This document shows positions 49,806 to 59,376 of a stretch of DNA of 64,000 bases, piece after piece. The stretch is from Kribbella qitaiheensis. GTDB lineage: Bacteria > Actinomycetota > Actinomycetes > Propionibacteriales > Kribbellaceae. Position 1 is the first letter of the stretch. The number at the start of each line of letters is the position of its first letter. The notes under the pieces are model-generated. The model worked only from the letters and a program-made list of their open reading frames with translations. It was not told the DNA's origin and did not search any database. The stretch lies in assembly GCF_014217565.1 (NCBI RefSeq), contig NZ_CP043661.1:7998001-8062000 (forward strand), read 5' to 3'. A program made the position numbers and the translations under genes.

Positions 49806-50590
49806 ATGACGGACGCCATTCACCCGCGCCCCACCCCCATCGATGAACCGCAATCCGGTCACCCGTCCGCCAGCAACCTGCCCGCAGGCACCCCAAGCAG
49901 CGCTACCCCGGACGCAGGTGCGCCGCACCCCAACGCCATCCAGCCAGGAGCGCACCCAGACGCCTCGCAGGTAGAGGCCGATACGCCGTACGCCAGTAAC
50001 TCGCAGCCAGGTGTCGGTTCGCCGTATGCCGGTGACTCGCGGGCTGGTCGGCGGGTGGTGGGGGTGCGGTTGGTGCGGGGGGCTGGGTATGGGGTGGGGC
50101 TGGTTGGGGTTGGCGTGGTGGCGGTGGTGCAGTCGGTGGGCGGGCGGTTGGGCTCGGTGCAGGTGCGGTGGCGTCGGATGGCCGGCTATCTGGGGTCGGC
50201 GGAGCCGGTGCGTCTTCGTCGGCCGGGGAGGGTCAACTGCTTTGTGCACGGCGTTTTGAGTGTGGTGTTCGGGCTTCTTAGCCTGTTCTTGCTGATGCTT
50301 CTTGTGTTGTCGGTCGTTCGTGGTCCGTTTTACGGGTTCGTGGAGGACGGGCCGTTCGGACCGGGGACATGGGGTGGGCCGACCAAGGCCGGAGCGTGGA
50401 TGGTGCATGCCGCGATCGCCTTGCCGATCATCGTGATGATTCCGTTTGTGCTGCGGGGGCTCGCGCTCCTGCATGCTGCGGAGATCCGGCGGATGTACGG
50501 ATCGGCGGTCGGATGGTGGGTGCTCCCGGCAACTATTTTGCTCTCGGTCGGAGGGATTCTCTTCTTCTACTCTTGGACCCAGCAGATCTG

Positions 50591-50591
<1 letters not shown>
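49806..50591 (+). CDS. Membrane protein with Pro/Ala-rich N-terminus, upstream of kinase operon
   Basis: A 261-aa protein. The first 80 residues are a hydrophilic Pro/Ser/Ala-rich tail (PTPIDEPQSGHPSASNLPAG). The rest has about four hydrophobic segments, the last in WWVLPATILLSVGGILFFYS. The sequence GRVNCFVHGVLSVVFGLLSL precedes an extracellular-looking Gly/Pro loop (FGPGTWGGPTKAG). AAGGAGAG gives a strong start. The stop overlaps the next small ORF as TGATG and, through it, the sensor kinase, so it may be an accessory membrane subunit of that two-component system. Not a recognised family. Confidence 0.75.
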
Positions 50592-50853
<262 letters not shown>

Positions 50854-50857
<4 letters not shown>

Positions 50858-52107
50858 CCACTGATCTGCGCTCCCTGGATGATCCGGCCAAGCGGGATGG
50901 GTGGCCGGCTGGGTGGGGTGGGTGGGCGGCTGGGGTGGCGGTCGGGGTGGTGGTTGTGCTGACTGCGGCGGATTTGGGGCAGCACTACCGGATTCCGGTG
51001 GGGGCGGCGTTGGCGTTGGGGGTTGCTCGGGGGGTCGGGCTGGCGCTGGCGTGGGTACGGCCGGTGGCGAGTGTTCCGGTGTCCTTGGTGGTGGCCGCAA
51101 TGGTTGCGGTGGTGAGTGTGCCGGTGTCGTCGGATGAGGCGTGGCCGTGGCCGGTGACGAGTGTTTTCGGGATCGCCGGTGGGCTGGCGATCGTTGGGGC
51201 TCGGGGGGCGTCGCGTCGCGAGCTGGGTGGCTGGTGGGTGGTCACTCAGTTGGCCGGAATCGTTGCGATGCTGATGGCGCCGGATCGCGGTAGTTGGCCC
51301 GGGCTCGTGACCATGGCGGTCTTCTCGGCGGTCGCAGTGGTCGTTGGAGATCTGCTGAGGTCGCGAGCTGACACCAGACGTCAATTGGCCGCGCAGGAAG
51401 GAATCACCGCGGACGAGCGGGCAGAGCGGGCGCGTTGGCAGGAGCGGGCCAGGATTGCGCGTGAGCTGCATGATGTCGTCGCCCATCACCTTTCGGTTGT
51501 GGTGGTCCGTGCCGACAGTGCGCCGCATCGACTGGCTGGGTTGTCGGACGACGTACGCGAGGAGTTCGCCGGCATCGCGGTGGACGCCAGGTCTTCGTTG
51601 ACGGAGATGCGCCGCGTACTTCGTCTGCTGCGCGAAGACGCCACCAGGCCTAGCGCACCCGGCACGTCTACCTCGGTCGTCGCTGACGTCCAAGCTCGCG
51701 AGCTCGGGCCGCAGCCTGGGTTGGGGGAGTTGGAGGATCTGGTGGCTGGTACGCGGCGGGCCGGTGCTGATGTGCGGCTGGAGGCTGAGGTTCCTGCTGG
51801 GCTGGATCCGGCAGTGGAGCTGAACGCCTATCGGGTCGTGCAGGAGGCGGTCAGCAACGCGGTGCGGCATGCGCCGAAGGCCGTCGTACAGGTGGCTGTT
51901 CGGGTGATCGATGGCGAGTTGCGGCTGACGGTGGTGAACGGGCCGGCCCTGGTTGGCGTACCGATTGCGCCTGGCAGTGGGCAAGGGTTGATCGGGATGC
52001 GTGAGCGGATGGCATTGGTGGACGGGACCTTGCACGCGGGGCCCACTGCGGATGGTGGGTATCTGGTGGAGGCGGCCATCCCGATTGGCGAGGGGGCGGA
52101 CAGGTGA
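50854..52107 (+). CDS. NarL-system sensor histidine kinase
   Basis: A 417-aa kinase. The N-terminal 170 residues hold about five membrane helices (VAVGVVVVLTAADLG, ALALGVARGVGLALAW, SLVVAAMVAVVSVPV). The HisKA_3 helix reads ARIARELHDVVAHHLSVVVV with the phospho-accepting histidine. The catalytic domain has YRVVQEAVSNAVRHAP (N box) and GSGQGLIGMRERM (G box). Its GTG overlaps the stop of the GKG ORF, and its stop overlaps the GTG of the response regulator (GTGA), so all are translated together. Signal unknown; the upstream membrane protein may take part in sensing. Confidence 0.9.
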
Positions 52108-52769
52108 CGGTCAGGGTGCTGGTGGTTGACGACCAGGAGATCGTTCGGGCTGGATTCAGCGCGCTGCTGGATGTGCAGTCGGATCTCGAGGTTGTCGGCC
52201 AGGCGTCGAACGGAGCCGAGGCAGTCGAGTTGGCCGGGCAGTTGGTGCCGGACGTGATTCTGATGGATGTGCGGATGCCGGTGCTTGACGGTCTGGCTGC
52301 GACCCGGCAGATCCTTGCCGGCGTCGCGCCGGGGAAGCCGCCTCGGGTCATCATGCTCACCACCTTTGATCTGGACGAGTACGTGTACGACGCGTTGCGC
52401 GCGGGGGCGAGTGGGTTCCTGCTGAAGCATTCCTCTCCGGATGAGCTGACTGCCGCCGTCCGGGTCGTGGCGGCGGGGGATGCGTTGCTCGCACCTTCGA
52501 TCACTCGCCGGTTGGTTGAGGACTTCGCGCGGATGCAGCCTGTTCTTCCTGCTACTGCGGGCGGTCTTACTCCGCGCGAGACCGACGTACTGCGATTGAT
52601 CGCGCGGGGGCAATCGAATCGGGAGATCGCGGCGACGCTGGTGCTTGCGGAGCAGACCGTGAAGACTCATGTCAGCCGGATCTTGATGAAGCTGGAGCTG
52701 AGGGATCGGGCGCAGGCTGTCGTGTATGCGTACGAGGCAGGGGTGGTCGCTCCGGGGCCACGGCGCTGA
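52104..52769 (+). CDS. NarL/FixJ-family response regulator
   Basis: A 221-aa regulator paired with the overlapping kinase gene. The receiver has LVVDDQEIVRAG, phospho-acceptor in DVILMDVRMPVLDG, T in MLTTFD and K in FLLKHSS. The LuxR-type HTH runs from LTPRETDVLRLIARGQSNRE through EQTVKTHVSRILMKL. It is more closely similar to classical LiaR/DesR-like regulators than the one at 471-1112. Followed by about 170 nt of GC-rich direct repeats and no gene. Confidence 0.92.
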   Translation: MTVRVLVVDDQEIVRAGFSALLDVQSDLEVVGQASNGAEAVELAGQLVPDVILMDVRMPVLDGLAATRQILAGVAPGKPPRVIMLTTFDLDEYVYDALRAGASGFLLKHSSPDELTAAVRVVAAGDALLAPSITRRLVEDFARMQPVLPATAGGLTPRETDVLRLIARGQSNREIAATLVLAEQTVKTHVSRILMKLELRDRAQAVVYAYEAGVVAPGPRR

Positions 52770-52774
52770 CGGGC

Positions 52775-52895
52775 GTCGCGCTGATGCCGCCGCGGTCGTG
52801 CAGGCGCGGTGCTGCGGCCGGGGTGGTGCGGGCGGTGGTGCAGGCGCGGTGGTGGGGCCGGGGTGGTGCGGGCGCGGTGGTGCTCGGTCGGTAGA
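52775..52895 (+). repeat. GC-rich direct repeats
   Basis: Words GTGCAGGCGCGGTG, GGCCGGGGTGGTGCGGGCG and GGGGCCGGGGTGGTGCGGGC recur in alternating order between the response regulator and the YjbR gene. Confidence 0.6.
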
Positions 52896-52941
52896 CGGTG
52901 ATGGGATCGGATCGGATGGTCGACGGTGATGGAGGTGGGTT

Positions 52942-53301
52942 GTGGACGGGTTGGAGCGGTTGCGGGGGATTTGCCTGAGGCTGCCGGAGACGACTGAGCG
53001 GCTGAGTCACGGGGAGCCGACCTGGTTCGTCCGGGACAAGAAGACGTTCGTGATGTTCGCTGATCAGCATCATGACGACCGGACGGGTTTCTGGTGCGCG
53101 GCTCCCGAGGGCGCGCAGGAGGCGTTGATCGCGGCCGATCCTGAGCACTTCTTCCGGCCGCCGTACGTGGGGCATCGCGGCTGGCTCGGGGTGTACCTCG
53201 ACGTCGATGGTGTGAACTGGGAGCAGCTCGAGGACATCGTCGAGGATGCCTTCCGCAAGATCGCGCCGAAGACGCTGATCGCCCAGCTCGACCGGGGCTG
53301 A
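52942..53301 (+). CDS. MmcQ/YjbR-family protein
   Basis: A 119-aa protein with the MmcQ/YjbR fold: LRGICLRLPETTERLSHGEP, TWFVRDKKTFVMF, FFRPPYVGHRGWLGVYLD and W-E-Q-L-x-x-I-V-E-D-A-F. The family has a DNA-binding-like double-wing fold and often appears beside DNA repair or transporter genes; its role is unproven. GTG 52942 has GGAGG upstream. Confidence 0.85.
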   Translation: MDGLERLRGICLRLPETTERLSHGEPTWFVRDKKTFVMFADQHHDDRTGFWCAAPEGAQEALIAADPEHFFRPPYVGHRGWLGVYLDVDGVNWEQLEDIVEDAFRKIAPKTLIAQLDRG

Positions 53302-53324
53302 CGTACTGGCATTGGCGTTGGTGG

Positions 53325-54473
53325 TCATTCGGGGCGTCGTTTGAGGGCTAGTACAGCGTCGGGGAGGTCGTCGATCCAGACTTCCTCGAAATCGTCTGAG
53401 TCCTCGCAGTCGTCACTGCCGTCGGGCTTGGCCGGAGGATCGGATTCGGGGTTTTCCTCTGCGTCTCCGGGGCCGGTGTGGTCGGGGTTTCCCACTTCAT
53501 CTTCCTTGCTGGGTGGCTCGTCTTCGCGGTCTTCTGGGGCGTAGGCGTAGGGGCGGTTGTCGGGGTCGGGGTAGTTGGAGAAGGGTGGGTTGAGGTAGGC
53601 GGATTGGGCGTCGTGGCGGCAGGGCATGGCGGTTCGGTAGGTCGCGGCTGACAGGAGCAGGACGGTTAGTTCGCCGGTAGTGACGCCGAGGCGGTCGGCG
53701 TCGCGGCGCAGCGCTGCTGCGAGGGCGCTTGGTACGTCGTCCAGTACGACTCGTTGGCCATCGTGGTGACCTTCTACTGATTCGACGGGCCAGTCTCTTC
53801 CCCAGCGTTCGTCGCCTAGTTGGAGGACTTCGTCGAGCGGCGGGAGTGGGTCCAGCAGTAGGTCCGGCACTTCCGCGAGTGCGCGGAGCATCACCTTGCC
53901 CAGGGTGTGGTGGCTGCGCCAATGGTCGAGGTTGTCAGTGGTCATCAGGAATCTGCGGAGTACGAGGCGGAGGCGCTCGACCTCGGAGCTCTTCAGGGAG
54001 GGCTCGTGGGTGACTGGCTCGACGGCGAGTCGGCCGTTGCGGAAGCGGAAGGCGAGGAGGGAATCGGCGGGGACGTCGGGGAGCCAGTCTGGTGGACCGC
54101 ACCAGCCGCCGAACTCGCCGAGTGATGACGTGATGGCGCCGCCTGCGGTGAGGGCGAGGGATCCCTCGTGCACGAGGACCTGGTCGAGGACGGAGAGCTC
54201 GGGGCCGGCGTACAGGACCTGTCTTCCTTTGGTGGCGAAGCGGACGCGATGGGTGAGAGCGACGCCGTCGAGCATTCGGCGGGCGGAGTCGAAGCGGCCG
54301 TCGGGGAGCTGCACCATCACCGGCGACTGGCGCAGGGCGGTGCGGATCATGGTGACGGGGTTTGTCGATTTGGTCAGGCCGGCGGCGAGGACTTGGCGGC
54401 CGAGGTCGTCGGGGGTCTGTGGGCCGGATGCGTTGATGAGGTCGGAACAGAAGATGACTAGTCGTTTGCTCAT
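53325..54473 (-). CDS. Hypothetical protein with HARE-HTH-like N-terminus and acidic tail
   Basis: A 382-aa soluble protein. The first 90 residues (PQTPDDLGRQVLAAGLTKST, then TMIRTALRQSPVMVQLPDG, RFDSA) resemble a winged helix of the HB1/HARE type, which usually accompanies DNA-acting enzymes. The middle is unassigned (FRFRNGRLAVEPVTHEP). The last 90 residues are low complexity and strongly acidic (EDREDEPPSKEDEVG, SDDCEDSDDFEEVWIDD). ATG 54473 is the first start before conserved sequence, but has no clear Shine-Dalgarno. The long frame upstream runs through the G-rich repeats and is unsupported. Confidence 0.6.
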   Translation of the reverse strand: MSKRLVIFCSDLINASGPQTPDDLGRQVLAAGLTKSTNPVTMIRTALRQSPVMVQLPDGRFDSARRMLDGVALTHRVRFATKGRQVLYAGPELSVLDQVLVHEGSLALTAGGAITSSLGEFGGWCGPPDWLPDVPADSLLAFRFRNGRLAVEPVTHEPSLKSSEVERLRLVLRRFLMTTDNLDHWRSHHTLGKVMLRALAEVPDLLLDPLPPLDEVLQLGDERWGRDWPVESVEGHHDGQRVVLDDVPSALAAALRRDADRLGVTTGELTVLLLSAATYRTAMPCRHDAQSAYLNPPFSNYPDPDNRPYAYAPEDREDEPPSKEDEVGNPDHTGPGDAEENPESDPPAKPDGSDDCEDSDDFEEVWIDDLPDAVLALKRRPE

Positions 54474-54544
54474 GCCAGGGAAAGTACGGGTCCTTGACCC
54501 CTTGATCACCGTTGTCCACAAGGGAATTTGTTGGGTGAGGGAAG

Positions 54545-54700
54545 GCCTGGTGCTGATGGTGGGCGGGTGGCGGCTAGGGAAGGCGGGGGAGTGGGGGAGG
54601 TCGAGCCGGGCGAGGGGAGGCTTGGTGTTGGTGGGCGGGTGGCGGTTAGGGAAGGCGTGGGAGGGCAGGGGAAGCCGAGCTCGGTTCGGGAGGGCGGAGT
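54545..54700 (+). repeat. Two ~80-nt G-rich direct repeats
   Basis: GGTGGGCGGGTGGCGG plus TAGGGAAGGCG occurs near 54560 and 54637, preceded in both by GGCYTGGTG, with a third weaker GGCGGGTGGGG further right. The block fills the intergenic region upstream of the spermidine-synthase-like gene. Confidence 0.7.
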
Positions 54701-54766
54701 TGCGGCAGTTGTCCACAGGTGGGAGTGAGTGGCGGGTGGGGGTGGGTGGGGCGTGGCTAGGGTGGG

Positions 54767-56272
54767 GTGGTGAGTGAGATGGCGGTTGAGGGGGGCGGTG
54801 GGCGGGGGATCGGGGATCGGGTTGCGGTGGGGTTGGCGGTGGTCAGTTCGGCGGCTGTGATGGTGCTGGAACTGGTGTCGTTGCGGCTGGTCGCGCCGTA
54901 TCTGGGGTTGACGCTGGAGACGAACACGGCGGTGATCGGAGTCGCGTTGGCGGCGATCGCGACGGGGGCGGCATTCGGCGGGAAGTTCGCGGATGCGGTG
55001 TCGCCGATCAGGTCGCTGGGGCCGCTGATTTCGTTCGGTGGGGCGCTGGTACTGCTGATCCTGCCGGTGGTGCGGTGGACGGGCGAGGCCGTTCGCGGTG
55101 GGGACAGCAATGTGGTGTTCCTGGCCCTCGCAGCCGCGTTGTTCGTTCCGGCGGCTTTGCTGGCCGCGGTGACGCCGATGGTGACCAAGCTGAGGCTCCA
55201 GACGTTGAGCCAGACCGGCACCGTGGTCGGACGGCTCTCGGCGTACGCGACTGTCGGTGCGATCGCGGGCACTGTGCTGACCGGCTTCGTGTTCGTGGCG
55301 AAGGTGCCGACGAGCGTGATCGTGCTCTGTCTAGGCGGGCTGCTGGTGGTCGGCGGCGGGGCGCTCACGATCTACCTTCGCGGCTTCAAAGCGGCGGCGA
55401 GACCGCTCGCGCTCGCGCTGATCGGCACCGGGCTGACCCTCGTCGCGCCTAGGCCGTGCGAGGTGGAGACGGCGTACCACTGCGCGCGCGTGGTCGCCGA
55501 TCCGGCGCGTCCCAGCGGGCGCACGTTGTACCTGGACCAGCTCAGGCATTCGTACGTCGACCTCGCGGACCCGACGTTTCTCGAGTTCGACTACATCAAG
55601 AACTTCGTCACCGTCATCGACGCCAAGTGGCCGGCCGGGCAGCCCGTCAACGCGCTCCATGTCGGCGGGGGTGGGCTGACCATGCCGCGGTACCTGACGG
55701 CCACCAGACCGGCCAGCCAGAACAAGGTGTACGAGATCGACGCGGGCGTGATCGAGGTCGACAAGTCGGAGCTCGGCGCCAAGCCGGGTCCGCCGGAGCT
55801 CGATGTCCGGATTCGCGACGGGCGCCTCGGCGTACGGTCCGAGCCGGCCGACAGTCGCGACCTGGTCATCATGGACGCGTTCGGCGGTATCGCGGTGCCT
55901 TGGCACCTCACGACGCGCGAGATCGTGGCCGACATCCGCCGGGTGCTCAGTCCGGGCGGCATCTACACGGCGAACATCATCGACTACGGGCCACAGGCGT
56001 TCCTCAAGGCGGAGATCCGGACGGTCGCGGCCGAGTTCGCGTACGTCGGGGTGATCGCGAAGGCGGCCGAGCTGACCGGCCGGGACGGCGGCAATTTCGT
56101 CCTGATCGCCTCCGAGCAGCCATTGCCGGCGGCGGCCATCCGGGCGCGGCTGGGGCAGCGGGCCGAGTTGCTGGACGACTCGGCCGCAGTACGGGCGTTC
56201 GTCGGTGACGCGCCGCTGCTGACCGACGACTATGCGCCGGTCGACCAGCTCCTCACGCCGTACCCGAGCTGA
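54767..56272 (+). CDS. Membrane-fused spermidine-synthase-like protein
   Basis: A 501-aa protein. The N-terminal 230 residues hold seven to eight membrane helices (AVVSSAAVMVLELVSLRLVA, IGVALAAIATGAAFGG, FLALAAALFVPAALLAAV, VIVLCLGGLLVVGGGALTIY). The C-terminal 250 residues are a class I methyltransferase-like fold as in spermidine synthases (ALHVGGGGLTMPRYL, VYEIDAGVIEVDK, DLVIMDAFGG). The catalytic Y-H-E of true spermidine synthases is not evident, so the substrate is uncertain. Such fused proteins are common in actinomycetes. GTG 54767, GTG 54770 or ATG 54779 are all possible starts. Confidence 0.82.
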   Translation: MVSEMAVEGGGGRGIGDRVAVGLAVVSSAAVMVLELVSLRLVAPYLGLTLETNTAVIGVALAAIATGAAFGGKFADAVSPIRSLGPLISFGGALVLLILPVVRWTGEAVRGGDSNVVFLALAAALFVPAALLAAVTPMVTKLRLQTLSQTGTVVGRLSAYATVGAIAGTVLTGFVFVAKVPTSVIVLCLGGLLVVGGGALTIYLRGFKAAARPLALALIGTGLTLVAPRPCEVETAYHCARVVADPARPSGRTLYLDQLRHSYVDLADPTFLEFDYIKNFVTVIDAKWPAGQPVNALHVGGGGLTMPRYLTATRPASQNKVYEIDAGVIEVDKSELGAKPGPPELDVRIRDGRLGVRSEPADSRDLVIMDAFGGIAVPWHLTTREIVADIRRVLSPGGIYTANIIDYGPQAFLKAEIRTVAAEFAYVGVIAKAAELTGRDGGNFVLIASEQPLPAAAIRARLGQRAELLDDSAAVRAFVGDAPLLTDDYAPVDQLLTPYPS

Positions 56273-56356
56273 AAACCGTCGTCAACGTACGGCGAAGTTG
56301 TGCACGCCACCCCTGATGGAGTTGTGCACCGGCCCGAAGGCTTGTTGCATGAGCAC

Positions 56357-57979
56357 ATGCACCCACGCGCAGGCCAGCCCGCTCAGCCCGAGGACCTCGT
56401 CGATGTCGACGCCTTGCTCGCTGCCTACGACGGGATCACGCCGGACGTCGAGGACCCCGCTCAGAAGGTCGTCTTCGGTACGTCGGGCCACCGCGGCTCG
56501 AGCCTGGACGGAGCCTTCAACGAGGCGCACATCCTGGCCATCACGCAGGCGGTCTGCGAGTACCGGGCCGGTGAGGGGACGACCGGGCCGCTGCTGGTCG
56601 GCCGGGACAGCCATGGCCTGTCCGAGCCCGCCTGGCGGACGGTGCTGGAGGTGCTTGCGGGCAACAACGTCCAGACGCTCGTGGACAGCGCCGACCGGCT
56701 GACCCCGACGCCGGCCGTGTCGCACGCGATCCTGCGGCTCAACCGCGGCGCGGGCGCGGGGGCGGACGGCATCGTCATCACGCCGAGTCACAACCCGCCG
56801 CGCGATGGCGGCATCAAGTACAACCCGCCGCACGGTGGCCCGGCCGACTCCGACGCGACCGGCTGGATCGCCAACAGGGCAAACGAGCTGATCGCCGGCG
56901 GCAACCGCGAAGTACGCCGTACTCCGTTCGAAGCCGCCCGGGCGGAGGCAGGGGACTACGACTTCCTCGGCCACTACGTGGATGACCTGCCATCCGTGCT
57001 CAACCTGGACGCGATCCGATCTGCCGGAGTCCGGATCGGCGCCGACCCGCTCGGTGGCGCGAGTGTCGACTACTGGGCGGCGATCGCCGAACGGCACCGC
57101 CTCGACCTGACCGTGGTGAACCCGCGGGTCGACCCGGCCTGGTCGTTCATGACGCTCGACCACGACGGCAAGATCCGGATGGACTGCTCCTCGCCGTACG
57201 CGATGGCCTCGCTGGTCGCCCAGAAGGACCGGTACGACCTCGCGACGGGCAACGACGCCGACTCGGACCGGCACGGCATCGTCACGCCCGACGCCGGCCT
57301 GATGAACCCGAACCACTACCTGGCGGCCGCGATCTCCTATCTGTTCGCCAACCGGCAGTGGGGTCCGGACGTGGCGGTCGGCAAGACGCTGGTCTCGTCC
57401 TCGCTCATCGACCGAGTGGTCTCCGATCTCGGCCGGCGGCTCTGGGAGGTGCCGGTCGGCTTCAAGTGGTTCGTACCGGGCCTGATCGACGGGTCGGTCG
57501 GCTTCGGTGGTGAGGAGTCGGCCGGGGCGAGCTTCCTGCGCTTCGACGGCACGGTCTGGACCACGGACAAGGACGGCATCCTGCTGGCCCTGCTGGCGAG
57601 CGAGATCACCGCGGTGACGGGCGAGACCCCGTCGCAGGCGCACGCGAAACTGGTGCAGAAGTTCGGCGCCTCGGCGTACTCGCGGGTCGATGCGCCCGCG
57701 ACCCGCGACCAGAAGGCGAAGCTGTCGGCGCTGTCCGCGGACGCGGTCACGGCGACCGAGTTGGCCGGCGAGCCGATCCTGGACCGGATGACCAGCGCGC
57801 CCGGGAACGGTGCGCCCATCGGCGGGCTCAAGGTAACGACCGAGTCGGCCTGGTTCGCCGCCCGCCCGTCCGGCACCGAGGACCTCTACAAGATCTACGG
57901 CGAGTCCTTCAAGGGCGAGGACCACCTCGCCGAGGTCTTCGCCGAGGCCCGCGACGTGGTGTCGGCAGCGCTGGGGTAA
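56357..57979 (+). CDS. pgm: Phosphoglucomutase, alpha-D-glucose phosphate-specific
   Basis: A 540-aa enzyme interconverting glucose-1-P and glucose-6-P. The N-terminus RAGQPAQPEDLVDVDALLA matches bacterial Pgm. Key motifs are VVFGTSGHRGSS, the phosphoserine loop VITPSHNPPRDGG, the Mg site TGNDADSDRHG, the sugar-binding GFGGEESAGASF and the phosphate-binding RPSGTEDLYKIYGE. All catalytic elements are intact and length is normal. ATG 56357 is chosen from the family N-terminus; TTG 56345 with GAAGG is an alternative. It is followed by the 163-nt hairpin element. Confidence 0.93.
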   Translation: MHPRAGQPAQPEDLVDVDALLAAYDGITPDVEDPAQKVVFGTSGHRGSSLDGAFNEAHILAITQAVCEYRAGEGTTGPLLVGRDSHGLSEPAWRTVLEVLAGNNVQTLVDSADRLTPTPAVSHAILRLNRGAGAGADGIVITPSHNPPRDGGIKYNPPHGGPADSDATGWIANRANELIAGGNREVRRTPFEAARAEAGDYDFLGHYVDDLPSVLNLDAIRSAGVRIGADPLGGASVDYWAAIAERHRLDLTVVNPRVDPAWSFMTLDHDGKIRMDCSSPYAMASLVAQKDRYDLATGNDADSDRHGIVTPDAGLMNPNHYLAAAISYLFANRQWGPDVAVGKTLVSSSLIDRVVSDLGRRLWEVPVGFKWFVPGLIDGSVGFGGEESAGASFLRFDGTVWTTDKDGILLALLASEITAVTGETPSQAHAKLVQKFGASAYSRVDAPATRDQKAKLSALSADAVTATELAGEPILDRMTSAPGNGAPIGGLKVTTESAWFAARPSGTEDLYKIYGESFKGEDHLAEVFAEARDVVSAALG

Positions 57980-58009
57980 CCGAGCGCGTTTTGTCGGATG
58001 GCGTCGCTA

Positions 58010-58172
58010 GTGCCCCGAGTCCGAAGTTCTTTGACGTGGACCGGCGCCCAGGCACGCACCTCGCGGCACTTGAGAATCATCCACGATGCTTCGCATCGAG
58101 GACGCTTCTCAAGCACCCCGATGCACGCACCTGAACACCGCCCACTGTCAAACAACTTCGAACTCGGGGCAC
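58010..58172 (-). ncRNA. 163-nt near-perfect hairpin element, probably RNA from the minus strand
   Basis: Two 80-nt arms (58010-58089 and 58093-58172) are inverted complements around a 3-nt TTC loop with no gaps. By hand alignment 59 pairs are Watson-Crick. Twelve of the remaining pairs become G-U wobbles if the minus strand is the RNA, whereas only one does on the plus strand; the other eight are unpaired. That bias fits a selected minus-strand RNA structure. The element lies between convergent pgm and the DUF3037 gene, downstream of the latter's stop. It is much longer than a terminator stem. No family recognised. Confidence 0.7.
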
Positions 58173-58249
58173 GAGGGTACGGCTGGCGGGTGGTGGGTGA
58201 AGTGGCCTGTGACCCACCCGGCACCAGCCGCGTTTTCATGACCAAAGAT

Positions 58250-58630
58250 CTAGCGGACGAAGGCGTCGACCAAGCGGTCTAGGTCGGCGGTGGGGTCGCT
58301 GGTGAGGCCGCTGTGGATGGGGCTCGGGTGCACGACCGTACTGCGGGGTGCGGCGAGCCAGCGGAAGCGTTCGCCGATCCGGGTGGTCGCCGCCGGACCG
58401 CCGTCGGGATCGCCGGCGCAGATCGCGCGGATGTGCTCGAGCGATGCGCAGACGACGTCGACGTCAACGGCCGGGTCGAGTGCCTTCAAGCGCGAAGGCT
58501 CCACGTCCCAGGCGGCGCCGAGGAAGTCCAGCGCGCGGCAGTAGAGCACTGCGCCGACGTTGACGAACTCGCCACGCTGGATCCGCGGGGCCGCCCTGAG
58601 GATGACGTAGTCGAACGGAACGAGATTCAT
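58250..58630 (-). CDS. DUF3037 family protein
   Basis: A 126-aa protein with the DUF3037 core: FDYVILRAAPRIQRGEFVNV, GAVLYCRALDFLGA, and ICAGDPDGGPAATTRIGERF. It overlaps the HipA-like kinase gene upstream by ATGA (58630-58627) and is translated with it. DUF3037 genes recur beside HipA-like kinase genes in diverse bacteria, which suggests a functional pair, perhaps a toxin-antitoxin-like module; the biochemical role is unknown. Confidence 0.82.
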   Translation of the reverse strand: MNLVPFDYVILRAAPRIQRGEFVNVGAVLYCRALDFLGAAWDVEPSRLKALDPAVDVDVVCASLEHIRAICAGDPDGGPAATTRIGERFRWLAAPRSTVVHPSPIHSGLTSDPTADLDRLVDAFVR

Positions 58631-59376
58631 CCCGCACCGCCCGGCAGCCAGGCGGACCGGTCAGCCAGCCGTGCGGTCAGATGGCCGAGGTACCGTTCCC
58701 GGTCTCCCTCGGAGATCCACTCGTCGGGCACCAGCCCGATCACCTCGGTCAACAGCTCTGGGGTGATCTCCGCGGCCAACTGCGAGTCGACGCCGGGCAC
58801 GGTGGGAGCGATGTCGCGGAAGACATGATCGTTCGCGTCGTAGGGGAGTCCGGTGAACTTCTCGGCGGACATCCAGGAGTGGTGGAAGTACAACGCGGCT
58901 CCGTGGTCGATCAGCCAGAGGTTCTTGTGCCAGACGAGCAGGTTCGTGTTGCGCCAGGACCGATCCACGTTCGCCACGAAGGCGTCGAGCCACAGAACCC
59001 TGGCCTGGGTCGCGTCGTCGGGTTTACCGCTCGACCCGTCGTACCCGAAGGAGCCGGGCAGGAAGTCGACGGCGAGGTTGAGTCCGGCGCTGCGGATCAG
59101 CAGGTCCTGGATCTCCTCGTCGGGCTCGGACTTGCCGATCATCGGGTCGAGTTCCATCAGCTTCAGCTCGGGCACCCGCAGGCCGAGCCGGCGGAAGAGT
59201 TCCCCGACGATGACCTCGGCGACCAGCGCCTTCGGTCCCTGGCCGGCGCCGTGGAACTTGAGCACGTAGGTGCCGAGATCGTTGCCTTCGACAACACCCG
59301 GCAACGAACCACCTTCGCGTAGCGGCAGCACGTACCGGGTAGCGGTGACGATCGGCAGACTCACGTCGCAGAGCAT
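58627..59376 (-). CDS. HipA-family kinase-like protein
   Basis: A 249-aa protein of the short HipA-like type. The N-terminal lobe has LGTYVLKFHGAGQG (nucleotide-binding lysine) and ELFRRLGLRVPELKLMELD. The catalytic loop reads DAFVANVDRSWRNTNLLVW (D and N in the H/Y-R-D-like position) and the metal aspartate is in LWLIDHGAALYF. The larger HipA kinases phosphorylate translation proteins, but here there is no HipB-type antitoxin; DUF3037 is the only partner. ATG 59376 lacks a clear Shine-Dalgarno; GTG 59364 is an alternative. Confidence 0.8.
   Translation of the reverse strand: MLCDVSLPIVTATRYVLPLREGGSLPGVVEGNDLGTYVLKFHGAGQGPKALVAEVIVGELFRRLGLRVPELKLMELDPMIGKSEPDEEIQDLLIRSAGLNLAVDFLPGSFGYDGSSGKPDDATQARVLWLDAFVANVDRSWRNTNLLVWHKNLWLIDHGAALYFHHSWMSAEKFTGLPYDANDHVFRDIAPTVPGVDSQLAAEITPELLTEVIGLVPDEWISEGDRERYLGHLTARLADRSAWLPGGAG

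Noticed and set aside
53935..54519. 194-aa minus-strand Arg/Pro-rich ORF
   Set aside because: Out-of-frame shadow of the hypothetical gene at 53325-54473.
56282..57925. 547-aa open frame antisense to phosphoglucomutase
   Set aside because: No conserved sequence; composition mirrors the sense gene's third-codon GC.
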